Part shown: positions 26,318 to 34,834 of the stretch, one piece after another
How positions within the stretch are numbered: position 1 is the first letter of the stretch
Layout of the letters: the number at the start of each line of letters is the position of its first letter
Assembly: GCF_028683095.1 (NCBI RefSeq)
Contig: NZ_JAJUBC010000001.1
Span: 124,001 to 188,000, forward strand
DNA from: Enterovibrio gelatinilyticus
GTDB taxonomy: Bacteria; Pseudomonadota; Gammaproteobacteria; Enterobacterales; Vibrionaceae
Direction of reading: 5' to 3'
Length of the DNA stretch: 64,000 nt
Program-made: the position numbers and the translations under genes
Notes under the pieces: model-generated
The model's input: the letters and a program-made list of their open reading frames with translations, nothing else
What the model was told of the DNA's origin: nothing
Databases searched by the model: none

Positions 26318-28416
26318 ACACCCTGTCTTCTCGAGTGGCTGCGTACCGGAGAAAAGTGCAAGACAGTAAAACTCACTAACATCATCAATAAACCACCCAA
26401 TAAAAACGCATCACTACCCAGCCCACTTTGCAGCATAACAGCACCGTTTTTGGGTGCATGAGGCCTAATTTGATGAGCTTTAGCATCTTGATCCAATGGC
26501 CTGCTAGGTGTTTTATCAATAGCAACAAGAGACGTGTGCTTGGTGACAATATGGTGAGCTAATCCAAGTTCCGTGATTTGATTTTCTTTCTGTGCTGCGC
26601 TCAATGATGGGTTTAATGAAAGACTTTCAATTTGTTTTCTGGCCCATAAAACGTTAAGTCCTGAGGTTTTAGTGTCTCGATTTACAGGGAGATCGATTTG
26701 GTATTCCCAAGAGTCTTGGTTAAGTACACCTTCCAGGTTCAGTGTTTCTGCTCCCTCTGGTATTTTGAATGATTGAACAAGTGGCTGGGTGTGGTACAAG
26801 TCAGGAATAGGATTCGGCCAAGCATCTATAGGACTTTCATCCTGCCATTTCATGACGATATCTTGCATGATGGGTGCCGACAGTTTCTCAAACAGTGGTT
26901 TTAATGAGCTTTTAACCTCAGTAATGTTACTAATAAATGTGTATGTCCCCTTTCCACTGATTGCTGCTCGCTGCATAAATGCGCTATTCGGCGCAGACCC
27001 AATGCCCACCGTAAACAAACGACGACTTCCGAGCTCTTGTTGAATGAAATCGTAGAGTTCATCTTCATTGCCAATGGCGCCGTCTGTAATAAACACAAGC
27101 TGGTTGAGATGTTGCTGCATCGATTCAGATGCAAACGCCAGTTCAAGCGCCCCTAGCATTTCCGTCCCGCCATCAGCCACTATCCCGCGTACAATTCTCG
27201 ACACCTTTGCAATATTTTCACGGGTTGCTTGTAGCGGGGTCGGTGAAAGAATCTCTGCGTTTTCATTGAAGACAATCAGGTTAAAGTGATCAGATGCATC
27301 CAAGGTATTTAACGCATAAATAACCGCTTGTTTGGCTTGATCAATGGAGTCGCCATACATGGAGCCCGACACGTCTAATATCAAGGTGATATTTTGAGGA
27401 AGCGTACTCACTTGATTGGATTGGGGTGGCATGGCCATCAATAGTCCGTAGCGCTCTCCTTCGATCTCTTGTACAAACATTGCAGCCACTGGCATTGCTG
27501 TAGCAATGGGTCTCCAAGTGAGAACAAAATCTTGATTGGCGATCTGCATATCGCTTAACGACACCAAATAGCGGCTTTCAGATTGTTTATCAATGTTTAG
27601 CGAAGCATTAGGACTCGATACGCCCTCTATTGGCAGCCCCATGTTGATGTCAGCATCCAATGTGAAAACAATGGCATCTTCCAGCATGGGGTCACGATAC
27701 TCTGTCGTGATCTCACTAGCATCCGGCACTTGTTTGGTCGCTACCGCCCATCCATTTTGAAGCTCAGCTAACGGTTCAGGATTGTTGCTGCGCTCGTCTG
27801 TTGTCGCTTCGAGTTGAGTGACGTTTTCAGGTAGACCCGGAATGTAGCGTTGAGTGAATGTGGTAGGAAAACGTAGGCTGAACTCGCCATCTTCGTAATG
27901 CACTGTCTCTTGATATTCAATTTCCACCACAATAGTTTCATTCGGAGCAATATTGGCCACTTGTGTAGAGAACAAGTTGGTACGATGCTGCTCAATCAAT
28001 GATGCTTTCTTGCCCTCGCTAGCCGCTTGATTAAATGCTTTTCTTGCGTCTTGTTTCTTTTGGATTTCACCTTCAATAATGCGTTCGCCTACTCGAATGA
28101 TAAGGTGGTCCACAGCGGCGTTTTGCGGCAAAGGAAATAGGTACCGAGCGTGAACCCAATCATCAGTCGGGTTAGTGAAGTGCTGCTCGACTTTGACGCG
28201 ATTAACCAAACCATTGATGACCATACTTACATTGGTTGCGAATTGTGGAGCTTGTGTCCACATAGCGTCTTCTGAGCCTTCTATTTGAACATACAATCCC
28301 CCCTCATCTTCATTGGCAAGCACTACGCTAGGAAGAAGCAATATAAACAGCGCTGTCAAAAGCCAGTCAGAAAGTGGCGCTCTAAAAGTTATTTTTGATA
28401 GTTTTACGGATAGCAT
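26314..28416 (-). CDS. VIT/VWA-domain sortase target protein
   Basis: A 700-residue exported protein: an N-terminal signal segment, a VIT domain (about 45-180), a von Willebrand A domain with the metal site DVSGSMYG near 340, a less conserved region, and a C-terminal hydrophobic helix (LLGGLLMMLVSFTVLHF) followed by RSHSRRQ. That end is a sorting signal, but no clear LPxTG is visible before the helix. The ATG at 28416 is chosen over the GTG at 28446 because GAGGG lies 7 bp upstream. It forms an operon with the sortase. Inter-alpha-trypsin-like VIT/VWA proteins are often adhesive; the role here is unknown. Confidence 0.88.
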   Translation of the reverse strand: MLSVKLSKITFRAPLSDWLLTALFILLLPSVVLANEDEGGLYVQIEGSEDAMWTQAPQFATNVSMVINGLVNRVKVEQHFTNPTDDWVHARYLFPLPQNAAVDHLIIRVGERIIEGEIQKKQDARKAFNQAASEGKKASLIEQHRTNLFSTQVANIAPNETIVVEIEYQETVHYEDGEFSLRFPTTFTQRYIPGLPENVTQLEATTDERSNNPEPLAELQNGWAVATKQVPDASEITTEYRDPMLEDAIVFTLDADINMGLPIEGVSSPNASLNIDKQSESRYLVSLSDMQIANQDFVLTWRPIATAMPVAAMFVQEIEGERYGLLMAMPPQSNQVSTLPQNITLILDVSGSMYGDSIDQAKQAVIYALNTLDASDHFNLIVFNENAEILSPTPLQATRENIAKVSRIVRGIVADGGTEMLGALELAFASESMQQHLNQLVFITDGAIGNEDELYDFIQQELGSRRLFTVGIGSAPNSAFMQRAAISGKGTYTFISNITEVKSSLKPLFEKLSAPIMQDIVMKWQDESPIDAWPNPIPDLYHTQPLVQSFKIPEGAETLNLEGVLNQDSWEYQIDLPVNRDTKTSGLNVLWARKQIESLSLNPSLSAAQKENQITELGLAHHIVTKHTSLVAIDKTPSRPLDQDAKAHQIRPHAPKNGAVMLQSGLGSDAFLLGGLLMMLVSFTVLHFSPVRSHSRRQGV

Positions 28417-28534
28417 TGCTGTGCCCTCACTCTTGTTGATGGACACAATTACATCAAATCAATCTGTCACTTCCAGGGTGATATTCAGGCAAATAAAGAC
28501 CAAATGTGGCCAAAATATGGCAATGCAAACTAAT

Positions 28535-28550
28535 AAGTTATAGTGCATTA
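28535..28550. repeat. Intergenic shared motif, copy 2
   Basis: AAGTTATAGTGCATTA, one base different from copies 1 and 3. It also lies in an inverted repeat, with AATGCA upstream near 28522 and TGCATT at its end. It is about 120 bp upstream of the VIT/VWA gene. Confidence 0.5.
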
Positions 28551-28705
28551 TAGGTTTGAATTAATCCAAATTCGATAAAATATAGATGCTAGGAATCTAA
28601 CGAAATTGTTGCTGAAAACTCATTGTCTCTATTCATGTTTTTATCAGTTCTATTCAAATCCCAAGGTGTTTCCCCGAGGATTTTCTCACCCAGGCGCTTG
28701 ATTAG

Positions 28706-29143
28706 TCACTTGGTTGAAAAACAAGAGGAATTTACGCCAGGCTTAACAACCAGTTCGGAGTAGCCCGTGTCCGCGTCAAACTCCCGATTAAATTGGTAAT
28801 TTGAGAAAGCCAATAAGCAAATTTCGGCGGTGTGACTAACGATGGTGCCATCAAGCAAATGTCCCCCCCATGCACCCCCTTCTTCATCTGCCACAGAAAT
28901 ATGAAGGTGAATATGCTCGGGTGTTAATGTGCCGGACAATGACAGTATTTCGAAGCAAGCATCCTTTTGGAAGACTGAAACACTGTCTGCTAAACGCATA
29001 TTGATAGACGATAGACAACCAACCACGGAAACAACGCATCCCGCTTGGATGTCATTGCCTTTGACAGCGTCGAAGATTGATTGCTTTAAGTCAGCCCCTC
29101 GCGTTAATCGAAATGCAATGGGCTGAACGGATGATGGGATCAC
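28706..29143 (-). CDS. PPC-domain (DUF296) protein
   Basis: A 145-residue protein made of a single PPC/DUF296 domain, the fold found in plant AT-hook DNA-binding proteins and in bacterial stand-alone proteins of unclear function. Visible family features are the GCVVSVVGCLSS strand and the metal-site-like HIHLHISVAD with GGHLLDG. The GTG start overlaps the stop of the DUF3634 gene (GTGA). Bacterial members often form trimers; no DNA-binding tail is present. Confidence 0.82.
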   Translation of the reverse strand: MIPSSVQPIAFRLTRGADLKQSIFDAVKGNDIQAGCVVSVVGCLSSINMRLADSVSVFQKDACFEILSLSGTLTPEHIHLHISVADEEGGAWGGHLLDGTIVSHTAEICLLAFSNYQFNREFDADTGYSELVVKPGVNSSCFSTK

Positions 29144-29430
29144 TTGAATGACTTGTGCGGAAAGATGTTACGAATGCGCTGCTGCACTTTAGTATCAATG
29201 CCCTTTGAGAAAACCAACTTGGCGGGCTTAAAGCGGTTGCGGTAAACCTTCACCGTACCATTGATGGGGTTTCGCTTGTTGATTTCTGTACAATCATGCA
29301 AAAAGCCCTGAGGGATTTTGCCCTTGGTTTTGACTAACGAGCCGTTTTTGAACGAAATGAGAATGATTGGGCGGTCAATGGCGATAAACACAAACAACGC
29401 GATAAAACTACCCGCCAGAAAGTACTCCAT
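29140..29430 (-). CDS. DUF3634 family protein
   Basis: A 96-residue protein with one N-terminal membrane segment (about 3-23) and a basic cytoplasmic or periplasmic tail. It resembles the DUF3634 family found in Vibrio and relatives; no function is known. The ATG at 29430 is preferred over the GTG at 29439 because the sequence AAGGTGA, overlapping the matP stop, is well spaced for it. It sits between matP and the PPC gene. Confidence 0.72.
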   Translation of the reverse strand: MEYFLAGSFIALFVFIAIDRPIILISFKNGSLVKTKGKIPQGFLHDCTEINKRNPINGTVKVYRNRFKPAKLVFSKGIDTKVQQRIRNIFPHKSFK

Positions 29431-29440
29431 GAATGTCACC

Positions 29441-29890
29441 TTACATATCTAACAAACTGCTTAAATCTTTTTTCAACGCATCCACTTTCTTGTTTGCGTT
29501 TTGTGATCGGTTTGCTTCACCAATCAAATACTCAATCGTATCTGATAATGTGGCATCAAGCTCTTGCGCTTTAATAGACAGTTTTTCCCACACGCGAAAG
29601 TCTAAATCGATAGATTTTTTACGCGTATGTTCTTGTTCTGCATTGAAATGACGCTTTCGTTTAGCACGAATAGCCTGTTTAAGCTTGATATCAAGCTCTG
29701 AAGACATGTGCTCGGCAATCCATTCAATCACTTTGGTAGGCTCGTGCTCTAGCGCAAGAAGCGATTTAACCGATGCGTCAACTTCGCTGGAATCCACATA
29801 ACGGGACACGTTGAAGCCTTCTTTATGCTTCTTGACTAGATAGCTCCATTTCCATCCAGCTTCTAGGTTTTCAAGTTGTTGATATTTCAT
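29441..29890 (-). CDS. matP: Macrodomain Ter protein MatP
   Basis: MatP binds matS sites and organises the replication terminus region, and links it to the divisome in enterics. The 149-residue protein has the N-terminal helical region (YQQLENLEAGWKWSYLVKKH), the central RKKSIDLDFRVWEKLS ribbon-helix-helix DNA-binding part and a C-terminal coiled coil. Gene order, divergent from lonH with fabA next, is the same as in E. coli. It lies within the domain it organises: five exact matS sites are in this window. Confidence 0.95.
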   Translation of the reverse strand: MKYQQLENLEAGWKWSYLVKKHKEGFNVSRYVDSSEVDASVKSLLALEHEPTKVIEWIAEHMSSELDIKLKQAIRAKRKRHFNAEQEHTRKKSIDLDFRVWEKLSIKAQELDATLSDTIEYLIGEANRSQNANKKVDALKKDLSSLLDM

Positions 29891-30150
29891 ATTTTTAATT
29901 ATTTATTGTTGAGAGCGAAAATTATGTGAAATACAGTGACAGCGTAACAGCAGATTACTTTTTAATCAAATATTAAGGCCGTTATCTTATTGATATTTTC
30001 GTTGACTAGCTCACAAAGTCAGCGATGGGCAGCACTAAATGTCAATTTGGTTTCTCGAATCATGACAAGCGCTTATCTTCGCTACTTTGCCGAGTGTTAT
30101 TCATCTATAATGCCTCCATCGCAAACCCCCAAAGGTAGAAACCCAGACGT

Positions 30151-31824
30151 ATGCAAGAAGTTACCTGGCAGTCCGTTGTTCCTCAGTTCTCTCACGTAGA
30201 GCAGCACATAGAAAACTATGCTTCGCTAGACGCCATTGCGCCAAGCGCCCTACAACCTCGGCTGAAAGACAGCATCCAACGAACTGTTCACGAGTCGCGT
30301 TTCCCTCGCCTTTTGCTCGTTACTGCGCCTGATGTTCACGACTATTTTACCTTGATAGAGAAAATGGTGACTGACCACCTACCTCGCCCAGATATGCCTG
30401 TTGTTTTGGCAGAGAATTTTAATGAAACTCAACTGTTTGGCGCAGTTTATCCTAACCAACAGGATGTGACAACGTCACACTCTGTAAGAGGGCTTCTTCA
30501 TCAAGCCAACGGCGGTGTACTGGTTATCTCTCTAACAGGCATCATCAGCCAACCTAACATATGGAATCGCCTTAAGAGCGTTATCTCGACGAATACGCTT
30601 CATTGGCACTGTGCGAAAGCTGACACGTACTGCGATCTGCCTGCCCCCGAAGACGTATCAGTGAGCGTGATCGTTATTGGTGATCGCAGCCTAATGGCTG
30701 ACTTTGAATCTGGGGAACCTGAATTACATGGAATCAGCAGCTATTGCGAATACGAGCAGGATTTCCACGTTAATGCTGACAACATTGATGATTACCTGTC
30801 CGTCATCAAAGGCTTTCAACAGCAATTCAATGTAAAGCCTTTAACAAATGGTGCAGTGAAGCGCTTCATGCAAGCTGGTGCCCGTTTTGCAGAAGATCAG
30901 GAACGTTTGCCTCTTTGCCCATCGTGGATTCAAACCATTTTGCGTGAAGCTGATTACCAATCGAACGATGACGTGATTTCTGAATCGGATCTCGATGCAG
31001 CCATCTCTGCAAAATATTTCCGTGAATCTTATCTCCCCCTTCGCGCTGTCGATGACATCCATAAGGGTCAGGTGTTTATTGATACAGAAGGCGAACACAT
31101 TGGTCAGGTGAACGGTTTAACCGTGATTGAGATGCCAGGCCACCCAATGGCATATGGCGAACCCGCCCGTATCTCATGTGTTGTGCACTTTGGTGATGGC
31201 GACATTGCCGATGTTGAGCGAAAAGCGGAACTTGGCGGAAATATTCATGCGAAAGGCATGATGATCATGCAAGCCTTTGTTAGTGCTGCTTTAGACTTGG
31301 ACGAACCGCTGCCTTACTCAGCATCGATCGTGTTTGAACAATCCTACTGCGAGGTTGACGGCGACAGCGCATCACTCGCGGAGTTATGCGCGTTTGTCAG
31401 TGCCCTTTCTCAGCAACCGATTAACCAAAGTATTGCGATCACAGGCGCTGTTGACCAATTTGGTCGCGTTCAAGCTGTTGGCGGCATCAACGAGAAAATT
31501 GAGGGCTTCTACCACATTTGTGAGCATAGAGGTCTATCCGGTGAGCAAGGTGTCATTCTTCCAATGACCAATCTCAATGCCTTATGCCTAAGCAAAGACG
31601 TGACCGAAGCAATCCGTGAGGGTAAGTTCCATATTTGGGCGGTCGAGAATGTCGAAGAAGCTTTTCCTCTGATCACTGGCATGCCATTCAGTGGCGAAGA
31701 AGATGATGAAGAAACTGAAACTCTGCTAGACAAAATCGCGTTAAGAATCGATATGTTCCATCATGGTGAGCATCGTCACATATCCCTAATAAATAGGTTA
31801 AAAAACTGGTTCAACAAACACTGA
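30151..31824 (+). CDS. Lon-type protease homologue (LonH/YcbZ)
   Basis: A 557-residue Lon-like protein. The C-terminal part is a Lon protease domain with the Ser-Lys dyad in GDSASLAE and GGINEKIEGF. The N-terminal part looks like a degenerate ATPase region without a clear Walker A. In enterics the same gene (ycbZ/lonH) lies between matP and fabA, as here. A matS site is inside at 30466-30478. fabA follows 68 bp downstream on the same strand. Confidence 0.9.
   Translation: MQEVTWQSVVPQFSHVEQHIENYASLDAIAPSALQPRLKDSIQRTVHESRFPRLLLVTAPDVHDYFTLIEKMVTDHLPRPDMPVVLAENFNETQLFGAVYPNQQDVTTSHSVRGLLHQANGGVLVISLTGIISQPNIWNRLKSVISTNTLHWHCAKADTYCDLPAPEDVSVSVIVIGDRSLMADFESGEPELHGISSYCEYEQDFHVNADNIDDYLSVIKGFQQQFNVKPLTNGAVKRFMQAGARFAEDQERLPLCPSWIQTILREADYQSNDDVISESDLDAAISAKYFRESYLPLRAVDDIHKGQVFIDTEGEHIGQVNGLTVIEMPGHPMAYGEPARISCVVHFGDGDIADVERKAELGGNIHAKGMMIMQAFVSAALDLDEPLPYSASIVFEQSYCEVDGDSASLAELCAFVSALSQQPINQSIAITGAVDQFGRVQAVGGINEKIEGFYHICEHRGLSGEQGVILPMTNLNALCLSKDVTEAIREGKFHIWAVENVEEAFPLITGMPFSGEEDDEETETLLDKIALRIDMFHHGEHRHISLINRLKNWFNKH
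30466..30478. other. matS site (MatP binding), inside lonH
   Basis: GTGACAACGTCAC matches the consensus exactly. It lies in the gene divergent from matP, about 580 bp from the matP start. Confidence 0.88.
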
Positions 31825-31835
31825 TCAGAGTTGTC

Positions 31836-31855
31836 TAGCGTACACGTGTACGCTA
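31836..31855. promoter_or_regulatory. FabR-type operator upstream of fabA
   Basis: A perfect 20-bp palindrome, TAGCGTACACGTGTACGCTA, 37 bp before the fabA ATG. It has the form of the FabR site known in front of fabA/fabB in enterics, where FabR represses unsaturated fatty acid synthesis. No FadR site was recognised. Confidence 0.82.
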
Positions 31856-31892
31856 AAGTGCATTTAACTTATTTAGGAGCTGTGTAACGCCG

Positions 31893-32405
31893 ATGAAACC
31901 GAATTCTTATGACCGCAATGATCTGATTGCCTCTAGCCAAGGCGAACTTTTTGGCCCTGGACGTCCTCAACTTCCAGCACCAAATATGCTGATGATGGAT
32001 CGCATCTCAAACATCACTGACGAAGGTGGTGATTTTGGTAAAGGCTTTATCGTTGCAGAATTGGACATTACACCAGACCTTTGGTTCTTCGATTGCCACT
32101 TCCCTGGCGACCCAGTTATGCCAGGTTGTTTAGGTCTTGATGCTATGTGGCAGCTCGTCGGCTTCTTCCTTGGCTGGATGGGCGGCGAAGGTAAAGGACG
32201 TGCTCTGGGTGTTGGCGAAGTGAAGTTCACGGGTCAAATTCTACCTACAGCTAAGAAAGTCACTTACGAAATTCAAATGAAACGCGTGATCAACCGTAAA
32301 TTGGTGATGGGCGTTGCTGATGGCCGCGTACTGGTAGATGGCAAAGAAATCTATGTAGCGAAAGACTTGAAAGTAGGATTGTTCCAAGACACTTCTTCTT
32401 TCTAA
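31893..32405 (+). CDS. fabA: 3-hydroxydecanoyl-ACP dehydratase/isomerase FabA
   Basis: FabA dehydrates 3-hydroxydecanoyl-ACP and isomerises the product, the branch point to unsaturated fatty acids. The 170-residue protein has a hot-dog fold with the catalytic histidine in [15 protein letters not shown] and the aspartate in [10 protein letters not shown]. The length is normal. It lies behind a FabR-type palindrome and ends at a good terminator. Confidence 0.97.
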   Translation: MKPNSYDRNDLIASSQGELFGPGRPQLPAPNMLMMDRISNITDEGGDFGKGFIVAELDITPDLWFFDCHFPGDPVMPGCLGLDAMWQLVGFFLGWMGGEGKGRALGVGEVKFTGQILPTAKKVTYEIQMKRVINRKLVMGVADGRVLVDGKEIYVAKDLKVGLFQDTSSF

Positions 32406-32426
32406 TGATATTGCCAGAAAGCTCTT

Positions 32427-32451
32427 AAACCGCCCTTGTGGCGGTTTTTTT
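32427..32451 (+). terminator. Terminator of fabA
   Basis: Stem AAACCGCC / GGCGGTTT with a 5-base loop, then a T run. Confidence 0.85.
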
Positions 32452-32584
32452 ATGTGTTCAATAAACCAAGCCATTTAACCTTGTTCAGCGAGACTGCGAG
32501 CCTGTTAGACAACCAGAACCTCACATTGTCTTTAAACTTGATTCATTCAATGAGTACTCTTAGTTAACTTTGTTCAAATACTTA

Positions 32585-32600
32585 AAGTTATAGTGCGTTA
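32585..32600. repeat. Intergenic shared motif, copy 3
   Basis: AAGTTATAGTGCGTTA, identical to the right half of copy 1. It lies between the fabA and rmf terminators, so it is not an ordinary promoter for either gene. Confidence 0.5.
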
Positions 32601-32609
32601 ATATGTTAA

Positions 32610-32632
32610 ATAAAAGCCCCGATAGCGGGGCT
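32610..32632 (-). terminator. Terminator of rmf
   Basis: Stem AGCCCCG / CGGGGCT with loop ATAG, followed on the minus strand by TTTTATTTA. Confidence 0.8.
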
Positions 32633-32657
32633 GTCAAATGTGCAAAAAAGAAAAGTA

Positions 32658-32828
32658 TTATTTCATCGACGACGCTTTAGTATCTCTGCCATCTCGCCAA
32701 CCTCCTAGCCATTGGCTGCGCGCGTCCATGGCTTGATAAGGACATGTCTCAGAGGATCGACCGCTTACACCGGCTTGATAGCCTTTAGCTTGTGCTCGCT
32801 CTAAACGATCTCGCTTCTGTCTTTTCAT
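32658..32828 (-). CDS. rmf: Ribosome modulation factor Rmf
   Basis: Rmf dimerises ribosomes into inactive 100S particles in stationary phase. The 56-residue product begins MKRQKRDRLERAQAKGYQAG and continues with C-P-Y and W-L-G-G-W-R-D-G-R, the invariant family pattern. The gene is often missed because of its size. Its position near fabA is shared with E. coli. GGGCGGAAAT precedes the ATG, and a terminator follows. Confidence 0.96.
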   Translation of the reverse strand: MKRQKRDRLERAQAKGYQAGVSGRSSETCPYQAMDARSQWLGGWRDGRDTKASSMK

Positions 32829-32993
32829 ATTTCCGCCCTCTTATCCTTCGATAAACGATTCTTTACAGTACGGCTTCACTAAGGTTGCTCATTTGTGAAT
32901 CGCACCATTTAAGAGTCAGGCATGGTCAATAAATAATCAAGTATGAACTGGCCCATCCAACAGAAATTTGTGAGGATGAGCCAAAAACAAACA

Positions 32994-34832
32994 TTACTTT
33001 CTTTTTCTGAAAAATCCGCCTAACCCAATAAGAATAAGGCCTAGCATACCGATACCACCACCACTTCGTGTGATAACGTTTTCTTCAACTGGACGAGGTG
33101 TAATCTCACCACCAGGTAAACGTGTCAGTTTCACAGCCACCAGCTCTTCTTCAACGTCACAACGTGCATTTTGCGCTGTTGAGCTATAGCCACCGTCACA
33201 AAAGAAAGCCGACGCTGCGATATCGCCATTGTCCGCAATATCAAACGCTTCGGCGATACGGAACTGGTTTGCACCACCAGATCCATTGGTCAGATCATCA
33301 AGTAGCCAACCACGCTTTCCATCAAAATCTGCATTTGCTGTGCCGTGGGCGTAAATATAACCACGCTGGCGACGTTCTCTGTCTCGTGAACTCTCGATAT
33401 CGACTTTACCCACCAGCTCACTGCTGGTGTTTAGCGCCGCGGCTGTCGCGTTATAACCACTAAAGAACAATTCACTCTGTCCAGTACCAAGGAGCGTCGT
33501 AGAAGAGCCTTCGTTCACGAAGATAGTTTCTGAAAATGAGCCACTGTTTGAATTTCTATATTTTGCGATACCAACAATCGCACCGGTGCTATTAGTATCG
33601 GTAGCCATGCTATAGCTAAAACGCTCGCGTTGGTCCTCGAAACCTTCAATTGGCTGTAAGGTCCAGCACTTAGCTTCTGTGGCATCACTCTGTAATGCAC
33701 TAATACAGGTTGCAAAATCAGCCACTGGCGTGAACTTCACGGCTCTCGCATAAAAGCGATTGTCGTCATAGGTTGAGTAACCCACCAAATAAGGTTTATT
33801 GGTGTCGCCCCCTAACAGCGCAGCACCAAGAACACTGGCTTGGGCGGTGTCGTCGTCATGACCCGTATTCCCACTAGGAAAACTACTAACGACTGTCGTC
33901 GCGTTGACGTCAACGAAGGGTTCATCCGTAGTCAGCCAAACCGACGCTTGGTTAGCAAACTGGAAGTACTGGCAAGCACGGTTTGAGTAATCAACGCTGC
34001 TCTGGCAACTGGCTAGGTTAGGCAGGCCAGAATCTTCAGGCGCTTTAGCTTCTTCACCGACATCTGCCATATTGGCAACGGACGCTGAACCATACGTAAT
34101 GGTGACGCCTGCTGCTTCAATCACGCCATGCGCATTAGTTTGGCCAATCTTTGGGATAACACCCGTAGCTGAAGCCGGAGGCAGCAATTCTACGTCGTTA
34201 ATAAAGCCACGGCGCGCAAATGCACGAGCATTGTAAGATCCTGCATCGTAGTATGGGCTGCTAGACGCGCCAACCGGAGAACCATTCGCAGTAATCGAGT
34301 TAATCACGACATTTGTGGAGTCAGCGTTAACCGTTCCCGCAGGAGGTGAAGCAACGCCAGCGCCAAATGGGTTCACCGCGCTACCAAGGATTGCCTCGCT
34401 ATTACTTGCGAAACCCTGCGACCAGGCGTCAATTTCTTTTTTCAAGCCACCAAGGCAAGATTGCTCAGCATCGTCACTTTTACAGACGGTCCCAGACGCT
34501 TGGATTCCATACCATCTTTCGTCAGCCCAAGTATCACAGGTGTTATAACCAAGGTAGTCTCGACAGTAGCGATAGAGATCATCTTGGCTATTTATGAAAT
34601 GCTCTACATCAACCATGTAAGGCAATTCCTGAGAATAGTTAAGACCAACAGGGCCACTTAACACTTCTACCGCAACCTCACTACCATCAGGAGAAATGGC
34701 AGTCGCTGCGGCTGATTGGCTAGCCGAAGCATTATCGACACGAGCGACAGAATACAAAGCTGCATTGGCTACTAGGGGAAAACCAGCTATCGCAAGTGCG
34801 ACAGCTGAAAGTTTGAATTTGTTGAACTGCAT
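32994..34832 (-). CDS. Secreted DUF3466 protein with GlyGly-CTERM-like end
   Basis: A 612-residue exported protein: signal peptide MQFNKFKLSAVALAIAGF with cleavage near VANA-AL, a large extracytoplasmic region rich in aromatic and acidic residues with several cysteines, and a C-terminal tripartite tail (SGGGIGMLG, hydrophobic helix, FFRKRK). That tail resembles the GlyGly-CTERM signal handled by rhombosortase in Vibrio. It resembles the DUF3466 family; function is unknown. The ATG at 34832 follows GAAGGAA; it begins 2 bp after the uup stop, so it is probably read from the uup transcript. Confidence 0.82.
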   Translation of the reverse strand: MQFNKFKLSAVALAIAGFPLVANAALYSVARVDNASASQSAAATAISPDGSEVAVEVLSGPVGLNYSQELPYMVDVEHFINSQDDLYRYCRDYLGYNTCDTWADERWYGIQASGTVCKSDDAEQSCLGGLKKEIDAWSQGFASNSEAILGSAVNPFGAGVASPPAGTVNADSTNVVINSITANGSPVGASSSPYYDAGSYNARAFARRGFINDVELLPPASATGVIPKIGQTNAHGVIEAAGVTITYGSASVANMADVGEEAKAPEDSGLPNLASCQSSVDYSNRACQYFQFANQASVWLTTDEPFVDVNATTVVSSFPSGNTGHDDDTAQASVLGAALLGGDTNKPYLVGYSTYDDNRFYARAVKFTPVADFATCISALQSDATEAKCWTLQPIEGFEDQRERFSYSMATDTNSTGAIVGIAKYRNSNSGSFSETIFVNEGSSTTLLGTGQSELFFSGYNATAAALNTSSELVGKVDIESSRDRERRQRGYIYAHGTANADFDGKRGWLLDDLTNGSGGANQFRIAEAFDIADNGDIAASAFFCDGGYSSTAQNARCDVEEELVAVKLTRLPGGEITPRPVEENVITRSGGGIGMLGLILIGLGGFFRKRK

Positions 34833-34834
34833 TA

